From JAFGSG01 sp964626055 (GTDB lineage: Bacteria > Spirochaetota > UBA4802 > JAFGDQ01): a stretch of DNA of 64,000 bases. Each line of letters starts with the position of its first letter. Position 1 is the stretch's first letter. Of the stretch, positions 33,879 to 43,432 are shown one piece after another. The DNA lies in the NCBI GenBank assembly GCA_964626055.1, contig CAZVDF010000009.1, positions 1 through 64,000 of the forward strand, in the 5' to 3' direction. A program made the position numbers and the translations under genes. The notes below the pieces were generated by a model that had not been told where the DNA came from, made no database searches, and saw only the letters and a list, made by a program, of their open reading frames with translations.

Positions 33879-36800
33879 ATGAAAAACAATAAGAATTCGG
33901 ATAAAACAAAACGAAATATTCCTTCGGCAAAAAAAAGGGGGAAAACCGGAAAAATCCGAAAAAATCTTTCCGGGAAAAAAACTGAAAAAATACCAGCGGG
34001 GTATTTAGCCTCAATTTTTGAGAAAGATAACGATATAATAATAATTACCGATACGAAAGGCATCATTGAATATGTAAATCCGTATTTTGAAAAAGTAACA
34101 GGCTATAAAAAAGAAGAAGTGCTGGGAGAGAAACCCGGCCTGCTGAAAAGCGGTTATCATTCGCCTGGCTTCTACAAAAAATTATGGGATACAATTTCGA
34201 ACGCTAATAACTGGAACGGCATACTTATCAATAGAAAAAAGGATGGGAGCCTCTATCATGAAGAAGCAAATATTTTTCCGATAAGAAACAGCAAAGGGAA
34301 AATCCTTAAATTTGCCGCCATCAAAAGGGATATATCTGATAGAATAAAAGCCGAAGAGGAAATACTAAAGCAAAACCGTCTTTTTAGCGATATGATCGAT
34401 GCTTTTACTTATCCGGTCTATGTAATAGACGCGGACAAAGGCGATATAATTATCGCGAACAGCGCCGCAAAGGCACAGAATATCATGGAAGGCCAGCATT
34501 ATAATCGAATAAACTACGGATCAAGGCTGAGAGCATCTTCCGGAGTACCTGCCAAAGGATCCCCTTCGGAAATAATAAAAAAGACCAAAGAGCCAGTTTA
34601 TATGGATTTTTCCGATGTAGACGGACATGGGAACACCGTCTTTAGAGAGCTCTACGGATATCCGATTTTCGACACTCAGGGCAATGTAATACAAATAATC
34701 GAATACATAATGGACATTACCGACCGCAAGAGGTCGCAGGAAGAGCTTATAAAACTTTCGCAGGCAGTTGAACAAAGCCTGAATATTGTAATGATTACAG
34801 ATAAGGACGGGATCATAGAATATGTTAATCCCAAATTTACCGAAATTACCGGTTTCGACTTCCAGGAAGTCGTAGGGATTAAAGCTTCTAAGCTCGGAGA
34901 GCTGGCCCCCGGGGAAAAGGAACTATTCTGGGATACTTTGAGAAAAGAAGGCGAATGGCGCGGAGAATTCCACAACAGAAAAAAAAGCGGGGAATACTAC
35001 TGGGAATACGCCTCGATATACGCAATTAAAAATTCTCAGGATATCATAGCCCATTACATAAAGGACGCGGTAAACATTTCAAAAAGAAAGGAAGCAGAGG
35101 AAGAGCTTAAAGCTGCAAAAGAAAAAGCGGAGCAGGCAAACCGCTTTAAAAGCGCATTTCTCGCAAATATGAGCCATGAGATCAGGACACCGCTTAACAG
35201 CATTCTCGGATTTATCGAACTTCTGCTCATGACCGATCTGGACCGTCAGCAGAAAGAATATTTTGACACGATAAAAGACAGCTCAAAAGTACTCCTCGGG
35301 ATAATAGACGACATTCTGGATTTCTCAAAAATTGAAAGCGGAAAACTTGAAATCGACAACATAAAATTCTATTTAAAACATGAAATGGAACCGGTTGTCG
35401 ATATGTTCGTTACAAGAGCAGACGAAAAACACATTGAACTTTTATACTTTATCGATCCCTCGCTGCCTCAGCATGTAATCGGCGACCCTCTGAGGATAAA
35501 GCAGGTTTTGAATAATCTTATAAGCAATGCAATTAAATTCACACCCGAAAGAGGGAAAATACTGGTTGAAATAAAACTGACGGAAATGTCCGAAAATTGC
35601 CGCATATTATTTTCGGTCACCGATAACGGCATCGGAATACCCAGACAAAAACAAAACATGATATTCAACGCGTTTGCACAGGCGGATTCCTCCATCTCCA
35701 GAAAATACGGCGGTACCGGACTGGGATTAACTATCTCATCGCATCTTGTAAGAGCAATGGGAGGCGAGCTTAAAATTGAAAGCGAGGAAGGGAAAGGCAG
35801 CAAATTTTCTTTTGAGCTTGACTTTTCGGATTTCAGCGGAACAGACATCTTTAAAAGAGATTATAATTTCGACAATTTAAAATGTTTTCTGTTCGTGCAA
35901 AACATGGACGAAAAGACCCAGCTGGACAATATCGAACGTTATCTTAAAGCTTTTAATATAGAAACGGAAGTATTTTCATCTTTTGACGAAATAAAAAAAT
36001 TTCGTCTGAAATCAAATAATATAATTTTTCTGAACTATCTGTTTAACACCCCTGCGGATCTAGAAAAAATCCATGATTTGCTGCCGGGTATGCCATTAAT
36101 ATTGATCGCAAACAGAATGGATCACGAATATTTAAAACCGATGATAAGCAGCATGATAAAGGTAATATATAAACCTATCTATGCTTCGAAAATCATAGGC
36201 GTCATACTCGAGCTTGCATACAATGAAAAACAGGTCGCGCAATCCGAGTCATACATCGATAAAAAACAGAAAATACACTTAAACGGCAGTGCGCTGGTGG
36301 CTGAAGACAACATCATTAACCAAAAATTAATAACTCTTATGCTGAAAGAAATCGGAATCAGCACAGACCTGGCAAAAAACGGCGCGGAAGCGGTCGAAAA
36401 ATTCAACAATATGAAATATGACTTGATTCTAATGGACATTAATATGCCTGTAATGGACGGCATTGAAGCGACAAAAAAAATTTTAGAAACAGAACAAACA
36501 AAAAACCTGGAACACACGCCTATAATCGCCCTTACCGCGAAATCAATTATAGGAGACAGGGAAACGATACTCGGTTCGGGAATGGATGATTACCTTACAA
36601 AGCCTATAAGCATCAATAAATTATTGGGAGCGCTTTCCCCTTTATTAAAAAATAAAGAATACATGCCGGACGCAAAGTTACAGATTTCGGCCAATCCAGG
36701 AGATACAGGAGAAAAATCAATCGAAAATATTATGAAAACTGAAAATGAAAAAGCCGCATTATCAAATCAGGATGGGAAATACGATCTGGAAGCAACAGCC

Positions 36801-37109
36801 AGTGAGCTCGGGATAGATATAGAATTTTTATCGAATCTGATCAGCCAGTTTGTGACGAACTTTGAGAATTATTTCGCTTCTATTTTAAAAAGCGTACGGG
36901 ATCGTGAATTTGACGTAATTTATTCCGAGGCTCATAAATTAAAGGGCACGGCATCCAATTTAAGGCTTAAAAAGATCGCAGAATACTTTCTAGAAATGGA
37001 AATAAATGCAAAAAACAAAAAGCAATTCGATTATAACGGAATATTGAGCCTGGTTAAAAAAGAATTTGATTCCTTAAAAACACAATTTCTTCAGGAATAT
37101 GGAGACTGA
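33879..37109 (+). CDS. Hybrid sensor histidine kinase (3 PAS, HisKA, REC-like, REC, HPt)
   Basis: The 1076-residue cytoplasmic protein starts with a Lys-rich tail. Three PAS/PAC modules follow (about 46-165, 170-295, 300-415). The HisKA box is MSHEIRTPLN (His about 433), with HATPase N/G boxes NNLISNAIKFTP, DNGIGIPRQK and GGTGLGLTIS. A first REC-like domain (about 675-790) lacks the phospho-Asp (NNIIFLNYLF). A true REC follows (LMDINMPVMDG, Asp about 852), then an HPt domain (AHKLKGTASNLRL, His about 1019). No membrane segment is seen, so it probably senses redox, light or metabolites. The HD-GYP regulator starts 6 bases after the stop and is the likely output. Confidence 0.92.
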   Translation: MKNNKNSDKTKRNIPSAKKRGKTGKIRKNLSGKKTEKIPAGYLASIFEKDNDIIIITDTKGIIEYVNPYFEKVTGYKKEEVLGEKPGLLKSGYHSPGFYKKLWDTISNANNWNGILINRKKDGSLYHEEANIFPIRNSKGKILKFAAIKRDISDRIKAEEEILKQNRLFSDMIDAFTYPVYVIDADKGDIIIANSAAKAQNIMEGQHYNRINYGSRLRASSGVPAKGSPSEIIKKTKEPVYMDFSDVDGHGNTVFRELYGYPIFDTQGNVIQIIEYIMDITDRKRSQEELIKLSQAVEQSLNIVMITDKDGIIEYVNPKFTEITGFDFQEVVGIKASKLGELAPGEKELFWDTLRKEGEWRGEFHNRKKSGEYYWEYASIYAIKNSQDIIAHYIKDAVNISKRKEAEEELKAAKEKAEQANRFKSAFLANMSHEIRTPLNSILGFIELLLMTDLDRQQKEYFDTIKDSSKVLLGIIDDILDFSKIESGKLEIDNIKFYLKHEMEPVVDMFVTRADEKHIELLYFIDPSLPQHVIGDPLRIKQVLNNLISNAIKFTPERGKILVEIKLTEMSENCRILFSVTDNGIGIPRQKQNMIFNAFAQADSSISRKYGGTGLGLTISSHLVRAMGGELKIESEEGKGSKFSFELDFSDFSGTDIFKRDYNFDNLKCFLFVQNMDEKTQLDNIERYLKAFNIETEVFSSFDEIKKFRLKSNNIIFLNYLFNTPADLEKIHDLLPGMPLILIANRMDHEYLKPMISSMIKVIYKPIYASKIIGVILELAYNEKQVAQSESYIDKKQKIHLNGSALVAEDNIINQKLITLMLKEIGISTDLAKNGAEAVEKFNNMKYDLILMDINMPVMDGIEATKKILETEQTKNLEHTPIIALTAKSIIGDRETILGSGMDDYLTKPISINKLLGALSPLLKNKEYMPDAKLQISANPGDTGEKSIENIMKTENEKAALSNQDGKYDLEATASELGIDIEFLSNLISQFVTNFENYFASILKSVRDREFDVIYSEAHKLKGTASNLRLKKIAEYFLEMEINAKNKKQFDYNGILSLVKKEFDSLKTQFLQEYGD

Positions 37110-37115
37110 TACGAT

Positions 37116-38156
37116 ATGCTTCCCCAATTACACGCGATATCCGTGGATGACGACGAACTGAATCTTTTAATCATAGAAAAACTGGCGCAAAAAGTAGGAC
37201 TAAAAATAACAAGTTTCTCTAATCCTGTTAAAGCGTTCGAATTTATAAAAAAGAGCCATATCGATATTGTCTTTGCCGATTATTTAATGCCTGAGATGAA
37301 CGGGATTGAACTGATCAGGAATATCAGAGACTATCATCCTAACATTCCCATAGTAATGATAACCTCAATCTCAGATAACGAACAGCTTAAGCTTGATGCC
37401 ATAGAAACAGGCGCCACCGAATTTCTGACAAAACCTCTTAACGGCGCCGAGTTCATTGCCCGGATTACAAATCTGGCAAAAATAAGAAACTACCAGATTC
37501 TTTTAAAAGACAAAGCCCTTCTCCTGGAAAATGAAGTTAAAACAGCTACGCAGAATCTGCTTAAAAGAGAATTCGAGACGCTGATAGTGCTTGGGAACGC
37601 CGCTGAACATAAGGATCCGGAAACAGGCAATCATGTTTCAAGAGTCGCCCATTACTCGAGAATGCTTGCGATGCTGCACGGAGAGAACGAAGAACAGCAG
37701 GAAATCATTCTTAATGCCGCGCCACTGCACGACGTAGGCAAGATCGGCATACCGGATTCTATACTTCTAAAACCCGACAAACTATCAAAAGAAGAATGGA
37801 ATAAAATGAAAACCCATCCATATATAGGATTCGACATATTAAAAAACACCGAAAGCCCGTTTCTTAAAGCCGGTGCAATAATTGCGAAAACACATCATGA
37901 AAAATATAACGGCAGCGGATATCCTGAAGGCCTCAGGGGAGAAGAGATACATTTATTCGGTCGGATAGTGGCAATAGCGGACGTCTTTGACGCATTGACC
38001 GTAAAAAGGCCGTACAAAGATCCATGGCCGTTCGATAAGGCTATAGAACTGGTTGAACAGGAAAGAGGAAAACATTTTGATCCAGTTATCGTTGACCTGT
38101 TTATAAAAAATACCAACCGTGTAAAAAAAATTTCCAATATTTTCAAAGATATATAA
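37116..38156 (+). CDS. Response regulator with HD-GYP c-di-GMP phosphodiesterase
   Basis: The 346-residue RpfG-type protein has an N-terminal REC (about 1-125; ISVDDDELN, phospho-Asp in VFADYLMPEMNG, Thr in MITSI, Lys in FLTKPL). An HD-GYP domain follows (HDVGKIGIPD near 205, KTHHEKYNGSGYPEGLRG near 258, ADVFDALTVKRPYK). By family it hydrolyses c-di-GMP once phosphorylated. It directly follows the hybrid kinase and fits the window's c-di-GMP theme (PilZ at 45.3 kb, MshEN-like at 58.7 kb). Confidence 0.93.
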   Translation: MLPQLHAISVDDDELNLLIIEKLAQKVGLKITSFSNPVKAFEFIKKSHIDIVFADYLMPEMNGIELIRNIRDYHPNIPIVMITSISDNEQLKLDAIETGATEFLTKPLNGAEFIARITNLAKIRNYQILLKDKALLLENEVKTATQNLLKREFETLIVLGNAAEHKDPETGNHVSRVAHYSRMLAMLHGENEEQQEIILNAAPLHDVGKIGIPDSILLKPDKLSKEEWNKMKTHPYIGFDILKNTESPFLKAGAIIAKTHHEKYNGSGYPEGLRGEEIHLFGRIVAIADVFDALTVKRPYKDPWPFDKAIELVEQERGKHFDPVIVDLFIKNTNRVKKISNIFKDI

Positions 38157-38201
38157 AAGGTCATCAATGACAGAATCAATATACAAAAAAATATTTTTTA
38201 A

Positions 38202-38250
38202 TTGACATTTGATACTTTAAGATTAGACTTATAGTAATAATTCCGATTAT
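38202..38250 (+). promoter_or_regulatory. Predicted perR promoter with PerR-like operator
   Basis: TTGACA (38202-38207), 16 bases, TAGACT (38224-38229). Immediately after lies GTAATAATTCCGATTAT (38234-38250), which matches 14 of 17 positions of the katG-side box, so the regulator probably represses its own gene. Confidence 0.6.
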
Positions 38251-38263
38251 CAATTGGCGTACA

Positions 38264-38644
38264 TTGAATATACGAAACAGTAAACAGAGAACCAGGATAC
38301 TTGAACTGTTAAGAAGCACAGGATCGCATCCGACTGCAACCTGGCTTTATGATAAATTAAAAAAAGAATTCCCGAATTTAAGCCTTGGAACTGTATACAG
38401 GAATTTAAATATACTTGTTGAACAGGGTTTGATCAACAAAATCGATTTCGGAAGCACTTTCGACAGATACGATGCGAAAATTGGAAAGCATTATCATTTT
38501 ATATGTGAGAAATGTGATTTAATAACGGACATATCAATGCCCATTGTAGACGAACTGGATAAACAGGTTATATCAAAAACAGGTTTTAAGGTAAAAAGAC
38601 ATAGAATTGAATTTTATGGTCTCTGTAAAAACTGCAGAGAATAA
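38264..38644 (+). CDS. Fur-family regulator, probably PerR
   Basis: The 126-residue winged-helix protein has KQRTRILELLRSTGSHPTA, TVYRNLNILVEQGLI (recognition helix), FDRYDAKIGKHYHFICEKCD (regulatory metal ligands and first CxxC) and GLCKNCRE (second CxxC, structural zinc). The katG gene starts 94 bases downstream, pointing to peroxide-sensing PerR rather than iron-sensing Fur. The start is TTG; no ATG lies before the conserved region. Its operator overlaps its own start region. Confidence 0.9.
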   Translation: MNIRNSKQRTRILELLRSTGSHPTATWLYDKLKKEFPNLSLGTVYRNLNILVEQGLINKIDFGSTFDRYDAKIGKHYHFICEKCDLITDISMPIVDELDKQVISKTGFKVKRHRIEFYGLCKNCRE

Positions 38645-38658
38645 ATTTTTTTGCTTTA

Positions 38659-38685
38659 TTATAATAATCGTTCCGATTATTATAA
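38659..38685 (+). promoter_or_regulatory. PerR-type inverted repeat upstream of katG
   Basis: TTATAATAATCG and CGATTATTATAA are perfect 12-base arms around TTC. It resembles the PerR box TTATAATnATTATAA and shares TTCCGATTAT with the site in front of the regulator gene. Confidence 0.7.
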
Positions 38686-38738
38686 TTTAATTTAAATTAG
38701 GGCATTCTTTAAAATTATAAACTAAAGGAGAAAATAAC

Positions 38739-40916
38739 ATGACTATCTTGAATGATCAAAACAAAAACGTAACAACGGGCGGTGTGACGAACCGTGACTG
38801 GTGGCCTAACCAGCTCAACCTTGATATTCTGCACCAGCGTTCATCCAAATCCAACCCGATGAGCGAGGATTTCAATTACGCCAATGAATTTAAAAGCCTT
38901 GACCTCAAGACTGTAAAGAAGGACCTCGCTGAAATGATGACGAAATCTCAGGACTGGTGGCCTGCGGATTTCGGCCACTACGGGCCTCTCTTTATCCGTA
39001 TGGCATGGCATAGCGCTGGCACTTACCGCATCGGAGACGGCCGCGGTGGCGCGGGTAACGGCAGCCAGCGCTTTGCGCCGCTTAACAGCTGGCCGGACAA
39101 CGCGAACCTTGACAAGGCACGCAGGCTTCTCTGGCCTATCAAGCAGAAATACGGCAGGAAGATCTCATGGGCAGATCTCTTGATACTGGCCGGTAATGTC
39201 GCCCTGGAATCAATGGGTTTCAAGACATTCGGTTTCGCAGGCGGTCGTGAGGATGTCTGGGAACCTGAAAAGGACATATACTGGGGCTCGGAGAGCGAGT
39301 GGCTGGGCGACAGGCGTTATACCGGAGACCGGGAGCTTGAGAATCCGCTTGCTGCTGTTCAGATGGGACTGATTTACGTTAATCCGGAAGGACCGAACGG
39401 CAATCCTGATCCCATCGCTGCGGCCCGTGATATCCGCGAAAGTTTCGGTCGCATGGCGATGAACGACGAAGAGACAGTAGCGCTCATCGCGGGCGGCCAT
39501 GCTTTCGGCAAGACCCATGGCGCAGGCGATAAGTCGCTGGTAGGCCCGGAACCCGAAGCTGCCTCCATCGAGGAGCAGGGACTTGGCTGGAAAAGCAAAT
39601 TCGGCACAGGGAAAGGAAATGACACAATCACCGGCGGCCCGGAAGTAATCTGGACCAACACTCCCACTAAGTGGAGCAATAATTTTTTCCGCATATTGTT
39701 CAGCTTCGAATGGGAACTTGAAAAGAGCCCTGCCGGAGCTTACCAGTGGAAGCCAAAGGACAACGCCGGCGCGAATACAGTCCAGGATCCGCATGATCCC
39801 TCCAAACGGCGCACGCCCGGGATGCTGACTACCGACCTATCTCTGCGGTTCGATCCTGTATACGAAAAAATCTCAAGGCGTTTTTATGAAAATCCGGACC
39901 AGTTAGCTGACGCATTTGCACGCGCATGGTTCAAGCTTACTCATCGCGATATGGGGCCGCGCTCGCGCTATCTCGGATCTGAAGTCCCTTCAGAAGAGCT
40001 TATCTGGCAGGATCCTATACCTGCCGTTGATCACAAGCTCATCGATGCGAAGGATATTGCCTTACTCAAAAAGAAGGTGATCGATTCAGGTCTTTCGGTG
40101 CCGGAACTGGTTTCGACCGCATGGGCATCAGCTTCAACGTTCCGAGGTTCCGACAGGCGAGGCGGGGCCAATGGCGCCCGGATCCGTCTGGCCCCTCAGA
40201 AGGACTGGGCATCCAATGAACCCGCCAGGCTGTCGAAAGTGCTCACAAAACTGGAGGACATTCGAAACGATTTCAACAAAGCACAGAAACGCGGAAAAAA
40301 GATATCGCTAGCCGACCTGATAGTGCTAGCCGGCTGCGCCGGTGTGGAAAAGGCTGCAGGGGATGCTGGTCATAAAGTGACTGTTCCCTTTACACCCGGA
40401 CGCATGGATGCCTCGCAGGAACAGACCGACGCGAAGTCATTCACGGTGCTCGAACCTGCTGCCGACGGATTCCGCAACTATCAAAAAATAAAATATTCTA
40501 TAAAAGCAGAGCAGTTGCTGATCGACCGCGCTCAGCTACTTACCCTGACCGCGCCTGAAATGACAGTACTGATCGGCGGCATGCGCGCGCTGAATGCCAA
40601 CTTCGGGGAATCCGGACATGGAGTCTTCACGGATCGCCCTGAGGAACTTACAAATGATTTCTTTGTTAATCTTCTGGATATGAAATATGAATGGGAGGCA
40701 ACATCCAAAGATGAAGATTTGTTCGAGGTCCGCGAAAGGGCGACAGGAAAAGTAAAATGGACAGCCACACGCGTTGATCTTGTTTTCGGCTCAAATTCCA
40801 TACTGCGGGCGCTGTCCGAGGTTTATGGCAGCAATGATTCACAGGAGAAATTTGTTAACGATTTTATTGCAGCCTGGAATAAAGTGATGAACCTTGACCG
40901 CTTCGACCTGCTTTAA
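38739..40916 (+). CDS. katG: Catalase-peroxidase KatG
   Basis: A bifunctional haem catalase-peroxidase that removes H2O2. The 725-residue length and two-domain layout are typical. Distal pocket FIRMAWHSAGTYR has Arg about 87, Trp about 90 and His about 91. The proximal His (about 254) is in GGHAFGKTHGA. GLIYVNPEGPNG supplies the Tyr of the Met-Tyr-Trp adduct. The C-terminal half is the inactive duplicate (ASTFRGSDRRGGANGARIRL). Codon use is more GC-rich than its neighbours, hinting at transfer. AAAGGAG precedes the ATG, and regulation by the adjacent PerR is likely. Confidence 0.97.
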   Translation: MTILNDQNKNVTTGGVTNRDWWPNQLNLDILHQRSSKSNPMSEDFNYANEFKSLDLKTVKKDLAEMMTKSQDWWPADFGHYGPLFIRMAWHSAGTYRIGDGRGGAGNGSQRFAPLNSWPDNANLDKARRLLWPIKQKYGRKISWADLLILAGNVALESMGFKTFGFAGGREDVWEPEKDIYWGSESEWLGDRRYTGDRELENPLAAVQMGLIYVNPEGPNGNPDPIAAARDIRESFGRMAMNDEETVALIAGGHAFGKTHGAGDKSLVGPEPEAASIEEQGLGWKSKFGTGKGNDTITGGPEVIWTNTPTKWSNNFFRILFSFEWELEKSPAGAYQWKPKDNAGANTVQDPHDPSKRRTPGMLTTDLSLRFDPVYEKISRRFYENPDQLADAFARAWFKLTHRDMGPRSRYLGSEVPSEELIWQDPIPAVDHKLIDAKDIALLKKKVIDSGLSVPELVSTAWASASTFRGSDRRGGANGARIRLAPQKDWASNEPARLSKVLTKLEDIRNDFNKAQKRGKKISLADLIVLAGCAGVEKAAGDAGHKVTVPFTPGRMDASQEQTDAKSFTVLEPAADGFRNYQKIKYSIKAEQLLIDRAQLLTLTAPEMTVLIGGMRALNANFGESGHGVFTDRPEELTNDFFVNLLDMKYEWEATSKDEDLFEVRERATGKVKWTATRVDLVFGSNSILRALSEVYGSNDSQEKFVNDFIAAWNKVMNLDRFDLL

Positions 40917-40945
40917 TCATAGCATATAAGTATTCAAGGACTTCC

Positions 40946-40995
40946 GGAAGGCGGCGAAAAAACTGTTAAGATACGCGGCATTTCGCCGCTCCTTC
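40946..40995. terminator. Inverted repeat between convergent katG and kimA-like genes
   Basis: GCGGCGAAA pairs exactly with TTTCGCCGC around a 21-base loop, with GAAG/CTTC extending it after a bulge. No strong T-run follows, so terminator function is likely but not certain. Confidence 0.5.
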
Positions 40996-41058
40996 AAAGA
41001 ACTAAATCGATTGAACAGTTACAGGAATGAAGAATCGCGCTTTGAAATAAAATTGTTT

Positions 41059-43038
41059 TTAGACTTCCATGCGTATAGGCATGATCACATTGGTTACGCC
41101 GCTCCACTGCAGACGGCGCTGTATGGCATATGAAGTTTCGTTGTGTAAAAATTTATGATAGAATTTTTCCTGGCGGAAAGCGAGCTTGCCTGTGAACACG
41201 GTGGAACGCGGGAATTCCCTGCCTGTCTCAAGACATAGCTCAGTCGCAGTGTCCACAACGTCGGTGCCGACATCCATCCTGTATTCGGCCGGGAAGCCGA
41301 GTTTTTGCGCAAGCTCAACATACTTTTTAAGAGATTCCTCAACCGACTTTTTAAGATCGTCCAGCCCTTCCTCTCCCTTGAATAATCCCTGGTCGACAAC
41401 CGCGACGGAAATAAATATAAAATTTTTATAGAGCCCTGGAAATGATCTGTTGATATTCAAAAACGTATGAACTCCGAATCCGCTATAGCTTCCGACAAGC
41501 TGAATGGCAGTCATGTTCTTTCTGTTAACAGGCTGTATATTTACTTCTTCGCCGGTCACCGGAACATCTTTCAGAAGCTCATCGAGTTTCCGCATATCCG
41601 CCAGAATACGATCATAATGTTTTCTGATCATAAAACAAAGTATTATAAGAACTGTGGTTATTACTAATGTAAGCCAGCCTCCTTCTGTGAATTTTTCATA
41701 AACAACAATCATTAGTATTGCAAGACACAGTGCAAGAGCAAAGAGGAATATAGTAAAATTATTTTTCCATTTCGGTATTCTGTTGCGGTTTTTTAAAATG
41801 AAACGAAGCATGCCAAGCTCCGAAAGTGAAAAAGTGACAAACACATTGATCGAATACATAATGATTAAAGCAGAGATTGAACCGCGGGTGTATAATAAAA
41901 TCAGCAAAGCCGCGACGCCTATCATAATAACACCGTTGCGCATAGTCAGCCTTTCAGAAAAAGCCGCGAACCTGTGCGGAAGCCACGAATCTACTGCCAT
42001 GTTTGCCATAACCCTGGGGGCCGCAATAAGTCCCGCCTGTGCCGCTACGTACAAAAGCGCTCCTTCCGAGAGTATCGTGATCAGCGCAAGAACGTAGCCG
42101 AAAGACCATCCTCCGAATAAAGAATCTGCCAGAACAGAATTAAGTGTTTTGCCGAAAGTCGGCTTTACATTCAAAAGCAGATAGCAAAGAAAAAGCCCGC
42201 TTGCCGTAACGGCAAGAGACACTGCCATATAAGCCATGGTCCGTTTGCCTGTCTGCACTTTCGGTTCGCGCATGATCTGAAGACCGTTCGAAACAGCTTC
42301 AATCCCCGTAAATGTACCGGCTCCCATGGAATATGCCCGTATAAAAATCAGCATAATTCCCGCAAAGCCTATAGTCGATAGATCTCTTGAAAAGCCATCC
42401 CCTACATGGCTCACGACAGGGCCGATATCTGCAACATGACTGAATATCCCATATCCCAGCATTATTGCATGCGTAATAATAAACACGAGAAATATGGGAG
42501 CAAGTATCGCAATTGACTCCTTGACTCCTCTGATGTTCAGTATGATCAGTATGATAATAAAAACAGCGGCAGTTATTATTTTAAACTGTTGATACTGCAC
42601 CGGAAAATAACTGAACAGAGCGTCAATACAGGAAGTGATGGACACAGTGATCGTAAGAATATAGTCTATGATCAGAGCGCTGCCCGAGACAACACCTACT
42701 CTTTTTCCCAGCATATGGCTTGCCACAATGTAGCCTCCGCCACCGTGCGGGAAATATTCAATAACTTTCGAATAAGTATAAGATATAATGAATACAGTTG
42801 CGGCTGCCGCTAAAGCGAGAAATAGCGCGAGATACGTTTGTTCTCCAAGCGCGCGGAATGCTTCTTCGGGGCCGTATGCAGATGAAGAAAGACCGTCAGC
42901 GCCGAGGCCTATCCATGCAAAGAACGGGATCAGTGCGAGCTTGTGAAATATCCCCGGATCATTGATATCCCGGGGCGGGCCGATTATTTTACGTATTATT
43001 TTTTTATGAAGCGGTAATTCATCATTGCCGTTGGCCAT
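41059..43038 (-). CDS. KimA-like APC-superfamily transporter (probable K+ importer)
   Basis: The 659-residue protein has about 12 membrane helices (residues ~40-480) and a cytoplasmic C-terminal domain. Landmarks match KimA/YdaO: SSAYGPEEAF in helix 1, FPHGGGGYIVASHMLGKRVG, and SALIIDYILTITVSITSCID. KimA imports potassium with high affinity and is shut by c-di-AMP in Firmicutes. The leader is a ydaO-type riboswitch, which strongly supports this role over amino acid uptake. GGAGGA precedes the ATG. Confidence 0.87.
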   Translation of the reverse strand: MANGNDELPLHKKIIRKIIGPPRDINDPGIFHKLALIPFFAWIGLGADGLSSSAYGPEEAFRALGEQTYLALFLALAAAATVFIISYTYSKVIEYFPHGGGGYIVASHMLGKRVGVVSGSALIIDYILTITVSITSCIDALFSYFPVQYQQFKIITAAVFIIILIILNIRGVKESIAILAPIFLVFIITHAIMLGYGIFSHVADIGPVVSHVGDGFSRDLSTIGFAGIMLIFIRAYSMGAGTFTGIEAVSNGLQIMREPKVQTGKRTMAYMAVSLAVTASGLFLCYLLLNVKPTFGKTLNSVLADSLFGGWSFGYVLALITILSEGALLYVAAQAGLIAAPRVMANMAVDSWLPHRFAAFSERLTMRNGVIMIGVAALLILLYTRGSISALIIMYSINVFVTFSLSELGMLRFILKNRNRIPKWKNNFTIFLFALALCLAILMIVVYEKFTEGGWLTLVITTVLIILCFMIRKHYDRILADMRKLDELLKDVPVTGEEVNIQPVNRKNMTAIQLVGSYSGFGVHTFLNINRSFPGLYKNFIFISVAVVDQGLFKGEEGLDDLKKSVEESLKKYVELAQKLGFPAEYRMDVGTDVVDTATELCLETGREFPRSTVFTGKLAFRQEKFYHKFLHNETSYAIQRRLQWSGVTNVIMPIRMEV

Positions 43039-43082
43039 TAATCCTCCATCGGAAAGGCAAAACCGACAATGCCGGCAATAAC

Positions 43083-43224
43083 GAGGTCTGAAAATTGCCC
43101 TTCCAAATGCCTGCGAAGTTAGCTGACGGGCTCGGACGTGGAAGTATCCTGGGAATGCCCGATTTTTTATAAAAATCGCCGGACATTGCCGTTCGCCCCG
43201 AAATCTGGTTCCCCCGCATTTACT
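43083..43224 (-). ncRNA. c-di-AMP (ydaO-yuaA) riboswitch
   Basis: On the minus strand the leader reads GCGGGGGAACCAGATTTCGG then GGGCGAAC. After a variable hairpin come ACGTCCGAGCCCGTCAGC and TAACTTCGCAGGCATTTGG, then AAGGG. These are, by my recollection of the consensus, the conserved blocks of the ydaO riboswitch (GGGGAACC, GGGGUGAA-like, CCGUCAGCUAAC..CGUAGGC). AAATGC and GCATTT close the outer P1 stem. It ends about 45 bases before the transporter ATG. A short hairpin with TTTT follows (near 43055-43075), consistent with an off-switch. The remaining leader up to 43432 shows no gene. Confidence 0.88.
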
Positions 43225-43432
43225 TAACTGTAAATTTAGGCTGCTTTTTTAGTAAAGATGTACTGTGCGTTTTTATTCAGATAATTGTCAAGTATAATTA
43301 GAAGTCATGCTAAAATGATAAATTTAGATGAATAATAAGCTATAAATGGAAACAAATTACAAAATTAATGAGAACGCCTTTTAGATCTGATACAGCAGCT
43401 TTCGAAAATATGTAAAACTACCCGGGAAGGGC

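Noticed and set aside
39023..39794. Antisense ORFs of up to 194 codons in katG
   Set aside because: GC-rich coding sequence leaves few stops in other frames; no domain or start signal seen.
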